Assembly (NCBI GenBank): GCA_001045525.1
Contig: LDWW01000016.1
Location: 1 to 64,000 of the forward strand
Reading direction: 5' to 3'
Length of the DNA stretch: 64,000 nucleotides
From: Chitinispirillum alkaliphilum
GTDB taxonomy: Bacteria; Fibrobacterota; Chitinivibrionia; Chitinivibrionales; Chitinispirillaceae
The first letter of the stretch is position 1, and every line of letters starts with the position of its first letter. The position numbers and the translations under genes were made by a program. The notes beneath the pieces are model-generated. The model worked only from the letters and a program-made list of their open reading frames with translations. It was not told the DNA's origin and made no database searches. Positions 1 through 9,600 of this stretch are shown one piece after another.

Positions 1-3
1 CGG

Positions 4-250
4 GCCTTCAATTATATGCGCTGGCACTGGTTGGTCTGGGTGCTGGATGTGCAAAATTCGGCGCTGGCATTGCATATTTGGCGCTGGCCTTACAATTATA
101 TGCGCTTGCACGGGTCGGTCTGGGCGCTGGATGTACAAAATTCGGCGCTGGCACTGCATATTTTGGCGCTGGCCTTAAAATTTTATGCGCTTGCACTGGT
201 TGGTCTGGGTGCTGGATGTACAAAATTCGGCGCTGGCCTTACAATTATAT
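4..250. repeat. 21-bp minisatellite arranged as an 82-85-bp higher-order tandem repeat
   Basis: Units begin with ggcctt at positions 4, 86, 171 and 235, giving lengths of 82, 85 and 64 bases plus a partial fourth. Each full unit contains four related blocks of about 21 bases, most starting with a variant of GCGCTGG; the 64-base unit lacks one block (the one ending in gcatattt). On the minus strand the blocks translate as heptads of the form PAPxxxx or ASAxxxx, but indels in the units break every frame. The array runs to the window edge and is probably longer. It could be a non-coding minisatellite or a decayed repeat-rich coding region. Confidence 0.85.
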
Positions 251-544
251 GGACCGGATGTTTTTTTATTTCCTTACCTGGGGTTACCCCAGGCTACAGA
301 TATGGCGCTCCTACAGAGCTAAGGAAAATGAGTAAAATCATGTAATCAATTGCAGAGAACGTTTTTGTAACACGGTTTTTGGGATCAGGATCGGGAAAGC
401 CTTTTGTACGTGGTGATCGTTACAGCTCTGCTTTTTAGAGTTGAAATGGCATAGTATATGAATTATATACTTCCTGGATATTTCTGTGTAATATATGATT
501 TTACAGTCAGAAAAATTCAGCTTTTACCGATAGGTTTTAAGACT
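251..544. other. Intergenic stretch, no supported feature
   Basis: Between the minisatellite and the release-factor-like gene I see no RNA gene, strong hairpin or convincing promoter. Open frames here are extensions of the repeat and lack ribosome binding sites. Confidence 0.5.
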
Positions 545-907
545 ATGGACTCCAGGCATAAAATTCACATTCCTCACTCAGATGAAGAACTAATACAGCA
601 GTGTGATGTACAAACGTTCAGAAGCGGTGGAAAGGGGGGACAACATGTAAACAAAACTGAATCAGGAGTACGGATTGTCCATCGTCCGACCGGTATTGTA
701 GTGGTATGCAGACGGGAACGAAGTCAGCATATCAATCGTAAACATTGTCTGTTTCGCCTGAGAAAAAAACTTCAGGAAATGAATCGCGAAGAAAAACCGA
801 GAATTCCCACCCGGGTGCCCACTTCTTCTGTCAGAAAAAGAAGAGAGCAAAAGGAAGCTACCGGGAAGAAAAAGAAACTCCGGAAAAAAATATTCCCGGA
901 GGAGTGA
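545..907 (+). CDS. Small peptide-chain-release-factor-like protein (RF-1 domain only)
   Basis: A 120-residue protein with the class I release factor GGQ motif (residues 31-33, inside [15 protein letters not shown]), which in this family drives peptidyl-tRNA hydrolysis in the ribosomal peptidyl-transferase centre. The codon-recognition domain of RF1/RF2 is absent and the C-terminus is a Lys/Arg-rich tail. This resembles the ArfB/YaeJ and release-factor-like proteins that rescue stalled ribosomes; which subfamily is uncertain. The frame extends upstream to 458, but those 29 residues look unrelated to the family, so I chose the ATG at 545. No strong Shine-Dalgarno precedes either start. It converges on the next gene with 16 bases between them. 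Confidence 0.85.
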   Translation: MDSRHKIHIPHSDEELIQQCDVQTFRSGGKGGQHVNKTESGVRIVHRPTGIVVVCRRERSQHINRKHCLFRLRKKLQEMNREEKPRIPTRVPTSSVRKRREQKEATGKKKKLRKKIFPEE

Positions 908-923
908 TCTCCAACCCCGCTTC

Positions 924-2519
924 TTAGCGGTAGAACCTGTGGTGTTCGACCCTTTGTTCATCTTTTATCCTCAGCACTTTAACTCCTGATGAAAGCCCTT
1001 CCAGGGGAACAGAAATAGTAGTTTCTCCAAATGTGTGATTTTGAACCCGCAGAAGCCTTCCGTTAAGATCAAATATCTTAATCTCAACAGGGGAAATCCC
1101 CGGAGCGGAGAGTTTCAGCATATCTGCATTTCCTGAAATGTGGTATCGGGATGTTTCAGGGGTTTTATTTGAAGGAGTAGTGATTGAACTGGTCGGCGAG
1201 AGATAAGGTCTGCCCTTATCAAACTCAATCAGCTGATTAAAAAACCATCCACCTTCACCAATGTTCTCCGATGGAAGAGTGTAATCGGTGGCCTGTGGCA
1301 ACCCCTTCCCAACAAGGAACCCAATAAACCCGGCATCGAGAAATTTATCCACGTTGCTGAAAAAATAGGGAAAGAATGTATCCTGATAGGAATTTGCCAT
1401 CTGTTCCGAATTAGCAGTGTTGTTGTTGCCCATATTTCCGATTGATATCTGCCACCCCACAACAGGAAGATCCAGCCCTTGCGCTATTTGCTTTACCCAC
1501 TGAAGATAATTTTCCATATGAGTATCATCCCAAAACCAGTTGGTTCGTCCGTCAAAAGATTGCCATAAACCTGCGCACCAGCCATTTTTCTCCATGCCTA
1601 TGAAATCAGGATCATCCCCAGGCTGTTTAGGACTGTACTCATCCGCTCCCCAGTAAAATTTTCTGAAAAACTCGATATTTATCTTTGCAGAAGTATCGCG
1701 CAGTTCAGGAGTACTCCAGACCAATCCCCTGTCACTCCACCCATTGTTGTCCAGATTAAGGTTGACGGACCAGTGCGAAGCAAGAAAACCTATATAGCTA
1801 TCTGGAGCGTAACGTCGCAGGGTTCTAATCATGGCTCGTCCCAAACCAGCCATATTATTTGGAAGATCAGAGAGGTAGGAGTGATCCAGATGAACGGTAT
1901 CTATTATTGTGTCATGGATCCCTGTAAGCCAGTTGGGGATAATGGTTGTGTCTATGAATGTGGAATCCGGAATGTTGTTTATAACTGCGGGAATCTTGTG
2001 CGGATCCCACTCCTTTGAATGATCCACCTCTGAGCCAAACCGCTCCTGCAGCAGATATCCCCAGGTATCAGGCTCAACAATTATGGTGGCCCCATACCCG
2101 GCAGCATTTTCACCAACGATCCTTAAGGTGTGAAGGAACTGTCGCATTTTGATTGGATCGGATATGTTTTCAAGAAGTTTTGTTCTGCCACCCTCCTCCT
2201 GAAGTACGTAAATAACATAAGATGCCTGTGTTCCGGTTTGTTCATAAGAGACTTTCGAATAGTTCACTCCATTACCAGGTTTTGGAAAAACCCACTGGCA
2301 GGCATTACCTGCGGGATTTACTCCCTCATTGATGTATCTGTATCTGTATGCGATCTGAATTCCAAGATCCTGAGTTGCAGCTCTGAGCCTCTCATTAGTT
2401 ACAAGGTCTCCATCACTAACCAGACCGATTCTGAAATCCCCCCATCCTTGTGGGATATTCCAATCTGCATATAGCAGGATTGTCGTTGAAAGAAGAAATA
2501 GAGTAACTTTTTTAAACAT
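924..2519 (-). CDS. Secreted putative glycoside-hydrolase-like protein with T9SS-like C-terminal domain
   Basis: A 531-residue protein. Residues 1-18 form a signal peptide (hydrophobic core LFLLSTTILLYA). The central region (about 20-430) is rich in Trp and Asp and has strand-end acidic motifs such as VEPDTWGYL (E149, D151), suggesting a TIM-barrel or GH6-like carbohydrate-active enzyme; I cannot assign a family. A Ser/Thr/Pro linker (about 435-460) precedes a C-terminal domain containing IKIFDLNGRLL and ending in HHRFYR, typical of T9SS-type sorting domains or Por-like beta-sandwiches. Two other secreted proteins in this window have comparable C-termini. The start is the ATG before the signal peptide. 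Confidence 0.7.
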   Translation of the reverse strand: MFKKVTLFLLSTTILLYADWNIPQGWGDFRIGLVSDGDLVTNERLRAATQDLGIQIAYRYRYINEGVNPAGNACQWVFPKPGNGVNYSKVSYEQTGTQASYVIYVLQEEGGRTKLLENISDPIKMRQFLHTLRIVGENAAGYGATIIVEPDTWGYLLQERFGSEVDHSKEWDPHKIPAVINNIPDSTFIDTTIIPNWLTGIHDTIIDTVHLDHSYLSDLPNNMAGLGRAMIRTLRRYAPDSYIGFLASHWSVNLNLDNNGWSDRGLVWSTPELRDTSAKINIEFFRKFYWGADEYSPKQPGDDPDFIGMEKNGWCAGLWQSFDGRTNWFWDDTHMENYLQWVKQIAQGLDLPVVGWQISIGNMGNNNTANSEQMANSYQDTFFPYFFSNVDKFLDAGFIGFLVGKGLPQATDYTLPSENIGEGGWFFNQLIEFDKGRPYLSPTSSITTPSNKTPETSRYHISGNADMLKLSAPGISPVEIKIFDLNGRLLRVQNHTFGETTISVPLEGLSSGVKVLRIKDEQRVEHHRFYR

Positions 2520-2801
2520 GGTTGATTTCGCTTTCCACTGAGTTGTTTGTCATTTTTTACGTGTTTTGGACAACAGCAACTATATCACATAATCTAATAA
2601 AAAAACCGAATGAATGCTTATATATTTGGCCATGGTCTTATTCTGATTATCCAATCCATGCAACTCGTGAGGCTGTTTTCAAAATTTTTGAACATTTTGG
2701 ACAATTTTTACCTGCATAAACCTGCCACCATTGGCATTGTTTTAGAATGTTTGAACTACTAATGGATTTGAAAAAACAAGGTTTTCTAAAAGGACCAAAA
2801 T

Positions 2802-3590
2802 ATGAGCAGTATAAATGAGATGCTGAACCTAAGGAATAAAGTAGCTGTTATTACCGGTGCAGCCAAAGGGATAGGGTCAGCTATTTCGAGGCGATTCGCC
2901 GAAGCTGGAGCGGATCTTTTTCTAACTGATATAAATTCAGAGGAACTGGCAAGTATCGCCAGCCAAATCAGTAACAATTTTGGCTGCACTGTCCGCACCA
3001 GAGTAAGCGACCTTTCATCCCCCAATTCAGCCAAGTTACTGATTGAAGAAGCTCTGAGTACATACAGCCGTGTGGATATACTTGTAAACAATGCAGGAAT
3101 ATTCCCATCCACATTTACTCTTGATATCGAAGAGGGCGAGTGGGACAGAGTATTAAATACCAACCTGAAATCACCGTATATTGCGTCCAGAGAATTTGCA
3201 AAATTTTTGAAAAGTCAAAAACTCCCGGGAGTAATACTTAACATATTATCAGTTTCTGCGATTACAAGTGCTGGCAACTCCACTCACTATGTTGCATCCA
3301 AACATGGCCTTGCCGGAGTGACCAAAAGCATGGCCTCAGAGCTTGGCCCTTTTGGGATCAGATGTCTGGCTCTTGCACCAACTATGATAGACACTCCGGG
3401 GTTATGGGCCAGCGCAGAAGGTTCAGATGAAGAGATCGAAGAATTGAAATCGTACGGCAAATCCATTCCCCTGGGCCGGGAAGGTCAGCCCGATGAAGTT
3501 GCAACTGTTGCCCTTTTCGCAGTGAGCGATTTGGCTAAATATCTTTCAGGAATTATTATCCCGGTAGATGGAGGGGATCTTGCCAGATAA
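2802..3590 (+). CDS. Short-chain dehydrogenase/reductase (FabG-like SDR)
   Basis: A 262-residue classical SDR. The Rossmann nucleotide-binding motif TGAAKGIG is at residues 18-25, NNAG at 96-99, and the catalytic pair YxxxK (YVASK) at 163-167 follows a Ser-rich LSVSAITSA strand. The C-terminus carries the usual SGxxxPVDGG signature. Such enzymes reduce or oxidise carbonyl/hydroxyl groups with NAD(P)H; the substrate cannot be read from sequence. Start ATG has AAAGGA about 6 bases upstream. It stands alone, followed by a long gap before the aldehyde dehydrogenase. Confidence 0.93.
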   Translation: MSSINEMLNLRNKVAVITGAAKGIGSAISRRFAEAGADLFLTDINSEELASIASQISNNFGCTVRTRVSDLSSPNSAKLLIEEALSTYSRVDILVNNAGIFPSTFTLDIEEGEWDRVLNTNLKSPYIASREFAKFLKSQKLPGVILNILSVSAITSAGNSTHYVASKHGLAGVTKSMASELGPFGIRCLALAPTMIDTPGLWASAEGSDEEIEELKSYGKSIPLGREGQPDEVATVALFAVSDLAKYLSGIIIPVDGGDLAR

Positions 3591-4176
3591 AAAGTGAGAA
3601 TATGCCAAACCAAAGAAGGCATTGGGTTTGTGTGCTACAGCACTACCCGCTTCGCTCAAATTGAGTTCCGACTGACCGCATCGATGTGTTTTTAAAGATT
3701 AAAAAACAAGGGGTAAAGAACCCTTCGATTCCGCCAGCGCCGCTAAATGGGATTAAAGCACCCAGAGCCAAAACAACAAAAAAAAAATTTGACATGTAAA
3801 ACCACTTGTAGACTATAGTGTTTTCAGCTCTAAAGCCTACTGGTGTTTTCGCAAATAATTCATCATGATGCTCACATTTCTCTCGCCGTTACACTATTGA
3901 GGTACAACACCAAAAACAGCATCCAACTGTCAACACATAATGTCATTGTAAGTTTTTCGGCAACGGTTGTTGACGGTACAATGCGAGGAGAACCATATCC
4001 TCATAGATTTTCCCGAATTGTCCCATATTTCTATACTGCTTTCAAAACAGAAAAACTATATTACATCAAACGTCTACCACAGTGTTGTAAGCAATATGAA
4101 AATCTCACAAACATTTTTTTCTCAGTTATAACTGTAAAACACACCTAATATACCGGTATAAAATAACGGAGGGATA
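3591..4176. other. Long intergenic region with a weak promoter-like site
   Basis: 586 bases without a supported gene. A candidate promoter reads TTGACA at 3789-3794 and TATAGT at 3814-3819, but the spacer is 19 bases, which is long. A short inverted pair (AAGGG/CCCTT near 3709-3725) lies upstream. An open frame at 3843-4148 lacks a ribosome binding site and resembles nothing I know. No tRNA or riboswitch could be recognised. Confidence 0.4.
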
Positions 4177-5550
4177 ATGAGCTCCTTATCAATAGATCAG
4201 CTTTGCCTGTATCAAAGAGATTTTTTCAGAACGGGTGCAATATTCTCCTATAAATTCAGAAAATCTGCACTTCAAAATCTGATGAATTCAATAAACAATT
4301 ACGAAAGTAAGATACTGAGAGCATTGTATCTCGATTTGAGGAAGTCAGAAACCGACGCTTTTACGAACGAAGTTGGTATAATATACAAAGAAATCAAACA
4401 CGTTTTAAAGCATCTGAAAAAATGGATGTCTCCGGAGAAAACTGCTATTGAAACATTTCTTCTCCCCGGATCAGGATTAATTTACAAAGAGCCCTATGGA
4501 AACACACTAATCATATCTCCATGGAATTACCCCTTTCAGTTGGTTATCGCTCCGCTTATAGCAGCCATTTCAGGCGGCAATACAGCATTGATAAAACCTT
4601 CTGAGTTCGCCCCAAACACTTCGGGTGTAATTACAGAGCTCATTTCCAAAAATTTCGACCCCCAGTTTCTTGCGGTAGTTAATGGTGGTGTAGAAGAGAC
4701 AAAAGTTTTACTCAAACATCCTTTTGACAAAATCTTTTTTACCGGAAGTACAGCAGTTGGCAAACTGGTGATGAAGGCTGCGGCAGAAAACCTTACCCCC
4801 GTAGCTCTTGAACTCGGAGGTAAAAGCCCCGCCATTGTTGACAGAAATGCCAAATTGGACACAGCAGCAAAAAAGATTGTATGGGGTAAGTTCAACAATG
4901 CGGGTCAAACCTGCATCGCTCCCGATTATGTTCTGGTGGACCAATCCGTCGCCGAAGAATTCATTGAAAAGATAAAAAGTACTATAATAAAATTCTATGG
5001 TGAAAACCCGCAATCCTCCAATGATTACAGCAGAATTATAAATGAAAGCCACGTTAACAGATTGTCAAAATTGATTGATTGCAAAAAAGTCGTACACGGT
5101 GGCACAACAGATCCTGAGGACAAATTCATAGCCCCCACTATTATGACAAATGTGAGTCTTGATGATCCTGTGATGAAAGAAGAAGTTTTTGGCCCTATTC
5201 TTCCGGTCTTAACCTACACTACTATTGATGAAGCGATTGGGATAATCCGCACCTTTACCAAACCACTGGCACTGTATCTCTTCACGATGAATAAGAAACT
5301 GCAAAACCGCATTATAAGGCAAATTTCCTTTGGCGGTGGTGGTATCAACACAACCGTTCTACATGCTGCATCAAGCTATCTTCCATTTGGAGGAATCGGC
5401 CATAGCGGATGTGGGAGTTATCATGGCAAAGCTGGTTTTGATGAATTTACACATAAAAAGTCGGTGCTGAAACAATCATCAAGACTGGATCCGGGACTGA
5501 ATTATCCTGGCAAAAAGATATCCCTGAAGCTGATCAGAAAAGTTTTTTGA
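4177..5550 (+). CDS. Aldehyde dehydrogenase, class 3 / fatty-aldehyde type
   Basis: A 457-residue NAD(P)-dependent aldehyde dehydrogenase. Visible family motifs are SPWNYPFQL (cofactor loop), FTGSTAVGK, LELGGKSP (general-base Glu near residue 212), NNAGQTCIAPDY with the nucleophilic Cys near residue 246, and EEVFGPILPV. The short length, the lack of an N-terminal extension and a C-terminal basic tail match the ALDH3 group, which oxidises medium- and long-chain aldehydes and is often membrane-associated. The start ATG is preceded by GGAGGG. It appears monocistronic. Confidence 0.95.
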   Translation: MSSLSIDQLCLYQRDFFRTGAIFSYKFRKSALQNLMNSINNYESKILRALYLDLRKSETDAFTNEVGIIYKEIKHVLKHLKKWMSPEKTAIETFLLPGSGLIYKEPYGNTLIISPWNYPFQLVIAPLIAAISGGNTALIKPSEFAPNTSGVITELISKNFDPQFLAVVNGGVEETKVLLKHPFDKIFFTGSTAVGKLVMKAAAENLTPVALELGGKSPAIVDRNAKLDTAAKKIVWGKFNNAGQTCIAPDYVLVDQSVAEEFIEKIKSTIIKFYGENPQSSNDYSRIINESHVNRLSKLIDCKKVVHGGTTDPEDKFIAPTIMTNVSLDDPVMKEEVFGPILPVLTYTTIDEAIGIIRTFTKPLALYLFTMNKKLQNRIIRQISFGGGGINTTVLHAASSYLPFGGIGHSGCGSYHGKAGFDEFTHKKSVLKQSSRLDPGLNYPGKKISLKLIRKVF

Positions 5551-5837
5551 GGATACCATTTACCCATTGTGTAATTCATGATTTCAAAGTCGAAATATAC
5601 AGTGTACCAGTGTGGCTGATTTACCCGTTTCAACACCTGTCATATCAGCCGCTTCCATGAAGTGAGATAAAACATGAAAGGTTCCCTTCCGTATACGACA
5701 TTTTGTAAATTCTGAGATTTGTAGACCTGTGCTCTTGTGTGGTATCAGATTTCTATTCTTAATTGAACTGCGCAGATAATAATAGTAAATTAAACATATA
5801 GAAGCGTCATAATTCCATCAATTTTTCAGGAGACAAG

Positions 5838-6128
5838 ATGAAAAAAACTACACTGTTTCTTATCTTATGTGTATTCACATTCCTGCCACTTACTTCCTGT
5901 GAATCTTCCGAAAACATCAAAGGCGTGGTAACTTACATTGAACTTGAAGGAGGATTTTACGGAATTATCACCCCCGACGGGGAGAAGTACAGGCCCTTGA
6001 ATCTCCCGGAGGAGTTTAAAAAGGATGGATTGGAAGTGGAATTCAGAGGAGAAATTCAGGATGATGCAATTGGAATACATATGTGGGGTAAAGCAATTGT
6101 GCTCGAAGAGATTAAAAAGGCATCATAG
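5838..6128 (+). CDS. Small lipoprotein of unknown function
   Basis: A 96-residue protein with a lipoprotein signal peptide and lipobox LTSC (Cys21). The mature part is about 75 residues and contains GGFYGIITPDGEKY and IHMWGKAI, a small beta-rich fold that recurs in uncharacterised secreted proteins. Start is supported by AGGAG 6 bases upstream. A strong hairpin (6152-6183) follows the stop codon. I do not recognise a function; a cell-envelope role is inference from lipidation only. Confidence 0.8.
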   Translation: MKKTTLFLILCVFTFLPLTSCESSENIKGVVTYIELEGGFYGIITPDGEKYRPLNLPEEFKKDGLEVEFRGEIQDDAIGIHMWGKAIVLEEIKKAS

Positions 6129-6151
6129 TCACACATTAACCCTCTGTTCAA

Positions 6152-6183
6152 ATCTGGTTCTGCTATAGCAAGCAGAACCAGAT
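6152..6183 (+). other. Perfect 12-bp hairpin after the small lipoprotein gene
   Basis: Arms atctggttctgc and gcagaaccagat enclose an 8-base loop. It starts 24 bases after the lipoprotein stop codon. No U-tract follows, so it may be a processing or stabilising hairpin, or a weak terminator, rather than a canonical one. Confidence 0.7.
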
Positions 6184-6606
6184 GATGTAAATGATCAAAT
6201 CCTGCTTTCATTTACCTGCAAATGGATGCTCTTCACCTTTTACCCTCATCGTTTTTAGATTTTTTTTGGTCCCGAAGCGAATTTGGGCCTCTCCAAGCTG
6301 CACCGATTACTGTACAGGCTTCTCCGCAGCGCAATTGTCAAATTGCGGGTAACCTGAAGGTGTCGCACGCAAAAACCAGTTCGCCTGTCATAACTCAAAC
6401 TGAGTAGCCCGATTACTATTGGGTATATGGGATTGCTCCCGAAGCGGGAGCGAGCTCAGCGTGAGCAGCATTCAGGAATTATCAGAACAGACATTACCAG
6501 TAAATCTCCGCTCTCCTTAAGCGGACCACTATGAGCAGGCATTTGGAGATTATGCTGCTACACTCACGGGCTCCACGAAGGTGCAATCTATCAATGGGCG
6601 ACCCAA
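6184..6606. other. Hairpin-rich non-coding region
   Basis: About 420 bases with no credible gene but several inverted repeats: CGCAATT/AATTGCG near 6331-6348, GCTCCCG/CGGGAGC at 6435-6451, and AATCTCC/GGAGATT around 6504-6552. The word CCCGAAGCG occurs twice (6271 and 6438 areas). This differs from the AT-rich spacers elsewhere in the window. It may be the 3' untranslated end of a flanking gene, a repetitive palindromic element, or a structured RNA; I could not match it to a known riboswitch. Confidence 0.5.
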
Positions 6607-9600
6607 TCAACGCTGTACACCCAGTATAGCACGATATATCTCAATTCTACCTGTAGCCTGAGATCTCACCTGAGCAACTATGAGATAAGATCCGGTTGAA
6701 ACACGTGTACCCTGTATAGTTCTTAAGTCCCAGACAAAGGGATTCTGAGAGTTTCTCGGTTGACCCACCCATCCCTGCTGATTGATCAGATTTCCGTTAT
6801 TGTCGTATACAGATATCTTTATATCTGCATTGCCATCTGTAACAACTCGAAACTCTGCCTGATTTTCATATCTGCGCACTGGATTTGAGACAATGCGAAT
6901 CCCGTTTTCCGAATTTCCGGATCGGTTACGGGGTGTTCGATTGAAAATAAAAGTTTGCAGTTCAATGGTCAGTGTTCCATTCACAAAACTTATAACGTAA
7001 TTTGGTGCCGTAGCTCTAAAAGGAACGATCTGATAGATTCCCGGCAGTTCTCCCTCTTCACGAATAATTCGAAGATTTGAGACTGCAGTTGAATCATCAT
7101 CAAACACAAATCCTTTATATGTTACGGTAAAATCTGGGTCTGTCTCACCCTGAACCTTACTTTTGTCGCAGGCCGTTATGATAAGCTGTTTGGGAATGAC
7201 CCTTAATACATTCTCCCTATACTCAATATTGTAGTTCAGGCCTCCCGTAAGAGTGTTCTGACTGATTTTATACTCTCCAACACTCTCTCCCTCCTCCCGG
7301 AAAAGAGAACCACTGAGAGCATCTTCCCCGACAAGTGATCCATCGGTGATTACAAAGCTAAGCTCAGGATCTTCATCACCATAAACTTTAGTCTGAAAAT
7401 CAGCTTCTATGGTTAAGTCCCTCGGGACAATTTCCAGCACTCCTTCTGTAAAGGTAAGGTTGTAGTTTGATCCGGCTCCAAGTGTGTTCTGACTGATTTT
7501 ATACTCACCGACACTCTCTCCCTCATCCCGGGAAAGAGAACCACTGAGAGCATCTTCCCCGACAAGTGATCCATCGGTGATTACAAAGCTAAGCTCAGGA
7601 TCTTCATCACCATAAACTTTAGTCTGAAAATCAGCTTCTATGGTTAAGTCCCTCGGGACAACTTCCAGCACTCCTTCTGTAAAGGTAAGGTTGTAGTTTG
7701 ATCCGGCTCCAAGTGTGTTCTGATGGATTTTATACTCACCAACACTCTCTCCCTCATCCCAGGAAAGAGAACCACTGAGAGCATCTTCCCCGACAAGTGA
7801 TCCATCGGTGATTACAAAGCTAAGCTCAGGATCTTCATCACCATAAACTTTAGTCTGAAAGTCAGCTGTAACAGAAATTGCTCTTTTTTTCACAAGCAAC
7901 TCCCGTGCGATGCTCTCTGCTGGATTGAAATTTGAGTTCCCCTCCTGAGAGGCGGTGATCATTGTTGAACCCGCATTGTGAATAGTGACCCTGACCCCAT
8001 CTACAGAAGCAACTGAACTGTTGGAACTGGTGAAAGTTAATGGCAACCCGGAGGTAGAAGAAGCTGTAAGTTCAAATGAAGGTTCCCCGTATACAACGGA
8101 CTGCAACGTCCCGAATGTAATGTTCTGATCTTCTTTTACAGTAGTAAAAGAAACCTGAGAACTGTAAGTGGTTCCCTTTGAATCTATAGCGTATGCCCTG
8201 ACATAATATAATGTTCCCGGTGTAAGGTCTGTAAGTACACTGCTGAATATGCCGGTCTCGGAAACTGTACCAATATCTATCGTATCATTCGAGATTGTTG
8301 GATATTGCTCCGTACTCCATGCAAATCCGTGTGATAGTGGATTTGTGGTTCCAAGCTGCAGAAGGTTTGCACTTACCCGTGCAGACGTCTGTTTCTCGTC
8401 AGTTATCACCGGATCTGCAATTTCTAAAACCGGTTCCTCGATTGTAATTTCAGCCCCGTATAATTTGATTTCTGCCAGGGAGAGTGAGTGTATTTGTGAA
8501 ACGTTTGAGTCCGTTATCAGTTTAATCTGAATCGAATTAATTTCACCCGGATCGAGAGGGTCATTGTGCTCTGCATACCAATCCGGCTTGAAAGCATTAA
8601 TAGGTATTCTGCCGCTCTCAACAAACCGATCCACCATATTTGCAAGTATCACTTCCCAGGCATCCCCGTTTGATCTGACTAACCTTAAGGAAAGGGGGGC
8701 ACTGGTTTTGTAATTAAGAGAAATGTGTGTTAATTTACTCAGCTCTCCTGCCGGAAACGTAGTGATATATGATGGGTTAGGAATTTTTTCTCCCGATCTT
8801 TCAGAAACTGTAACAGTTGCATTATCAAGAACTCCTGTGAAAGATGCTACAGAAGAACCCGACTCCAGATCGTCGGTTTGAAAATTCCATTCTGAGAGCA
8901 AATCAGATTCTTCACCAAACACTTCATTCTGCTGCATTTCTCTGATTTTTTCGATCAGAGTTACACCATCCACAAAGTAAGCACCCTGTGCAACTGCCCA
9001 GTCAACAAAACCTTCCATTGCATCCCTGCGGTCGACCCAGGTGTTCCAGCCCTCTGTTACCACAAGACCGTAAGAAGATCTATTAAAATCTTCCAGCAGT
9101 GTAGCATGGTCGTATATTGGTGTATAATAGTCTGTGTTAGCACCGTAAAGAAGAGGTGCCTTGTTGTTATTCATCCTCAATTCGAGGTTGTGTTTCATGG
9201 TTTCAAGCCATGTGTGTGCAGTCATACCCCAAAGGATGAGCATGTTGAAGTCAAATCCTATGATCTTACCATCATCTATGAATGAATTGTATGTATCCAG
9301 TGAATCCTGAGTATTTCTGAACTGACCGTCTGGTGAAGCAGATCTGATACGTGCATGGTTAACCCAAACCTGATCACGCAGATTCTCAGGAACAACCATT
9401 ACCTGTACAGGAAGTTGCCACAGTCCTGCAGGAGCTGAGTCATATGGATGACCATGGTGTCCTCTTTCATGGTCATGTGTTTTACCCCAACCGGCACTGA
9501 TCTGGTATGCCTTATTGGGTATACCGTTATCTGTGGTGAATGGCCATGGTGCATTTGTACCATCCATGTTGGGCTCATACCCGGCTTCAACAGAGCAGTC

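Noticed and set aside
3700-3745. Possible tRNA 3' end (ttcgattcc followed by gcca)
   Set aside because: No acceptor stem, anticodon arm or D-arm could be paired on either strand.
3843-4148. 101-codon open frame upstream of the aldehyde dehydrogenase
   Set aside because: No ribosome binding site, unusual composition and no similarity to any family I know; it lies in a long AT-rich spacer.
6340-6400. Possible c-di-GMP (GEMM) riboswitch because of a cgcacgcaaa word
   Set aside because: The conserved GEMM core and tetraloop receptor pairings are not present.
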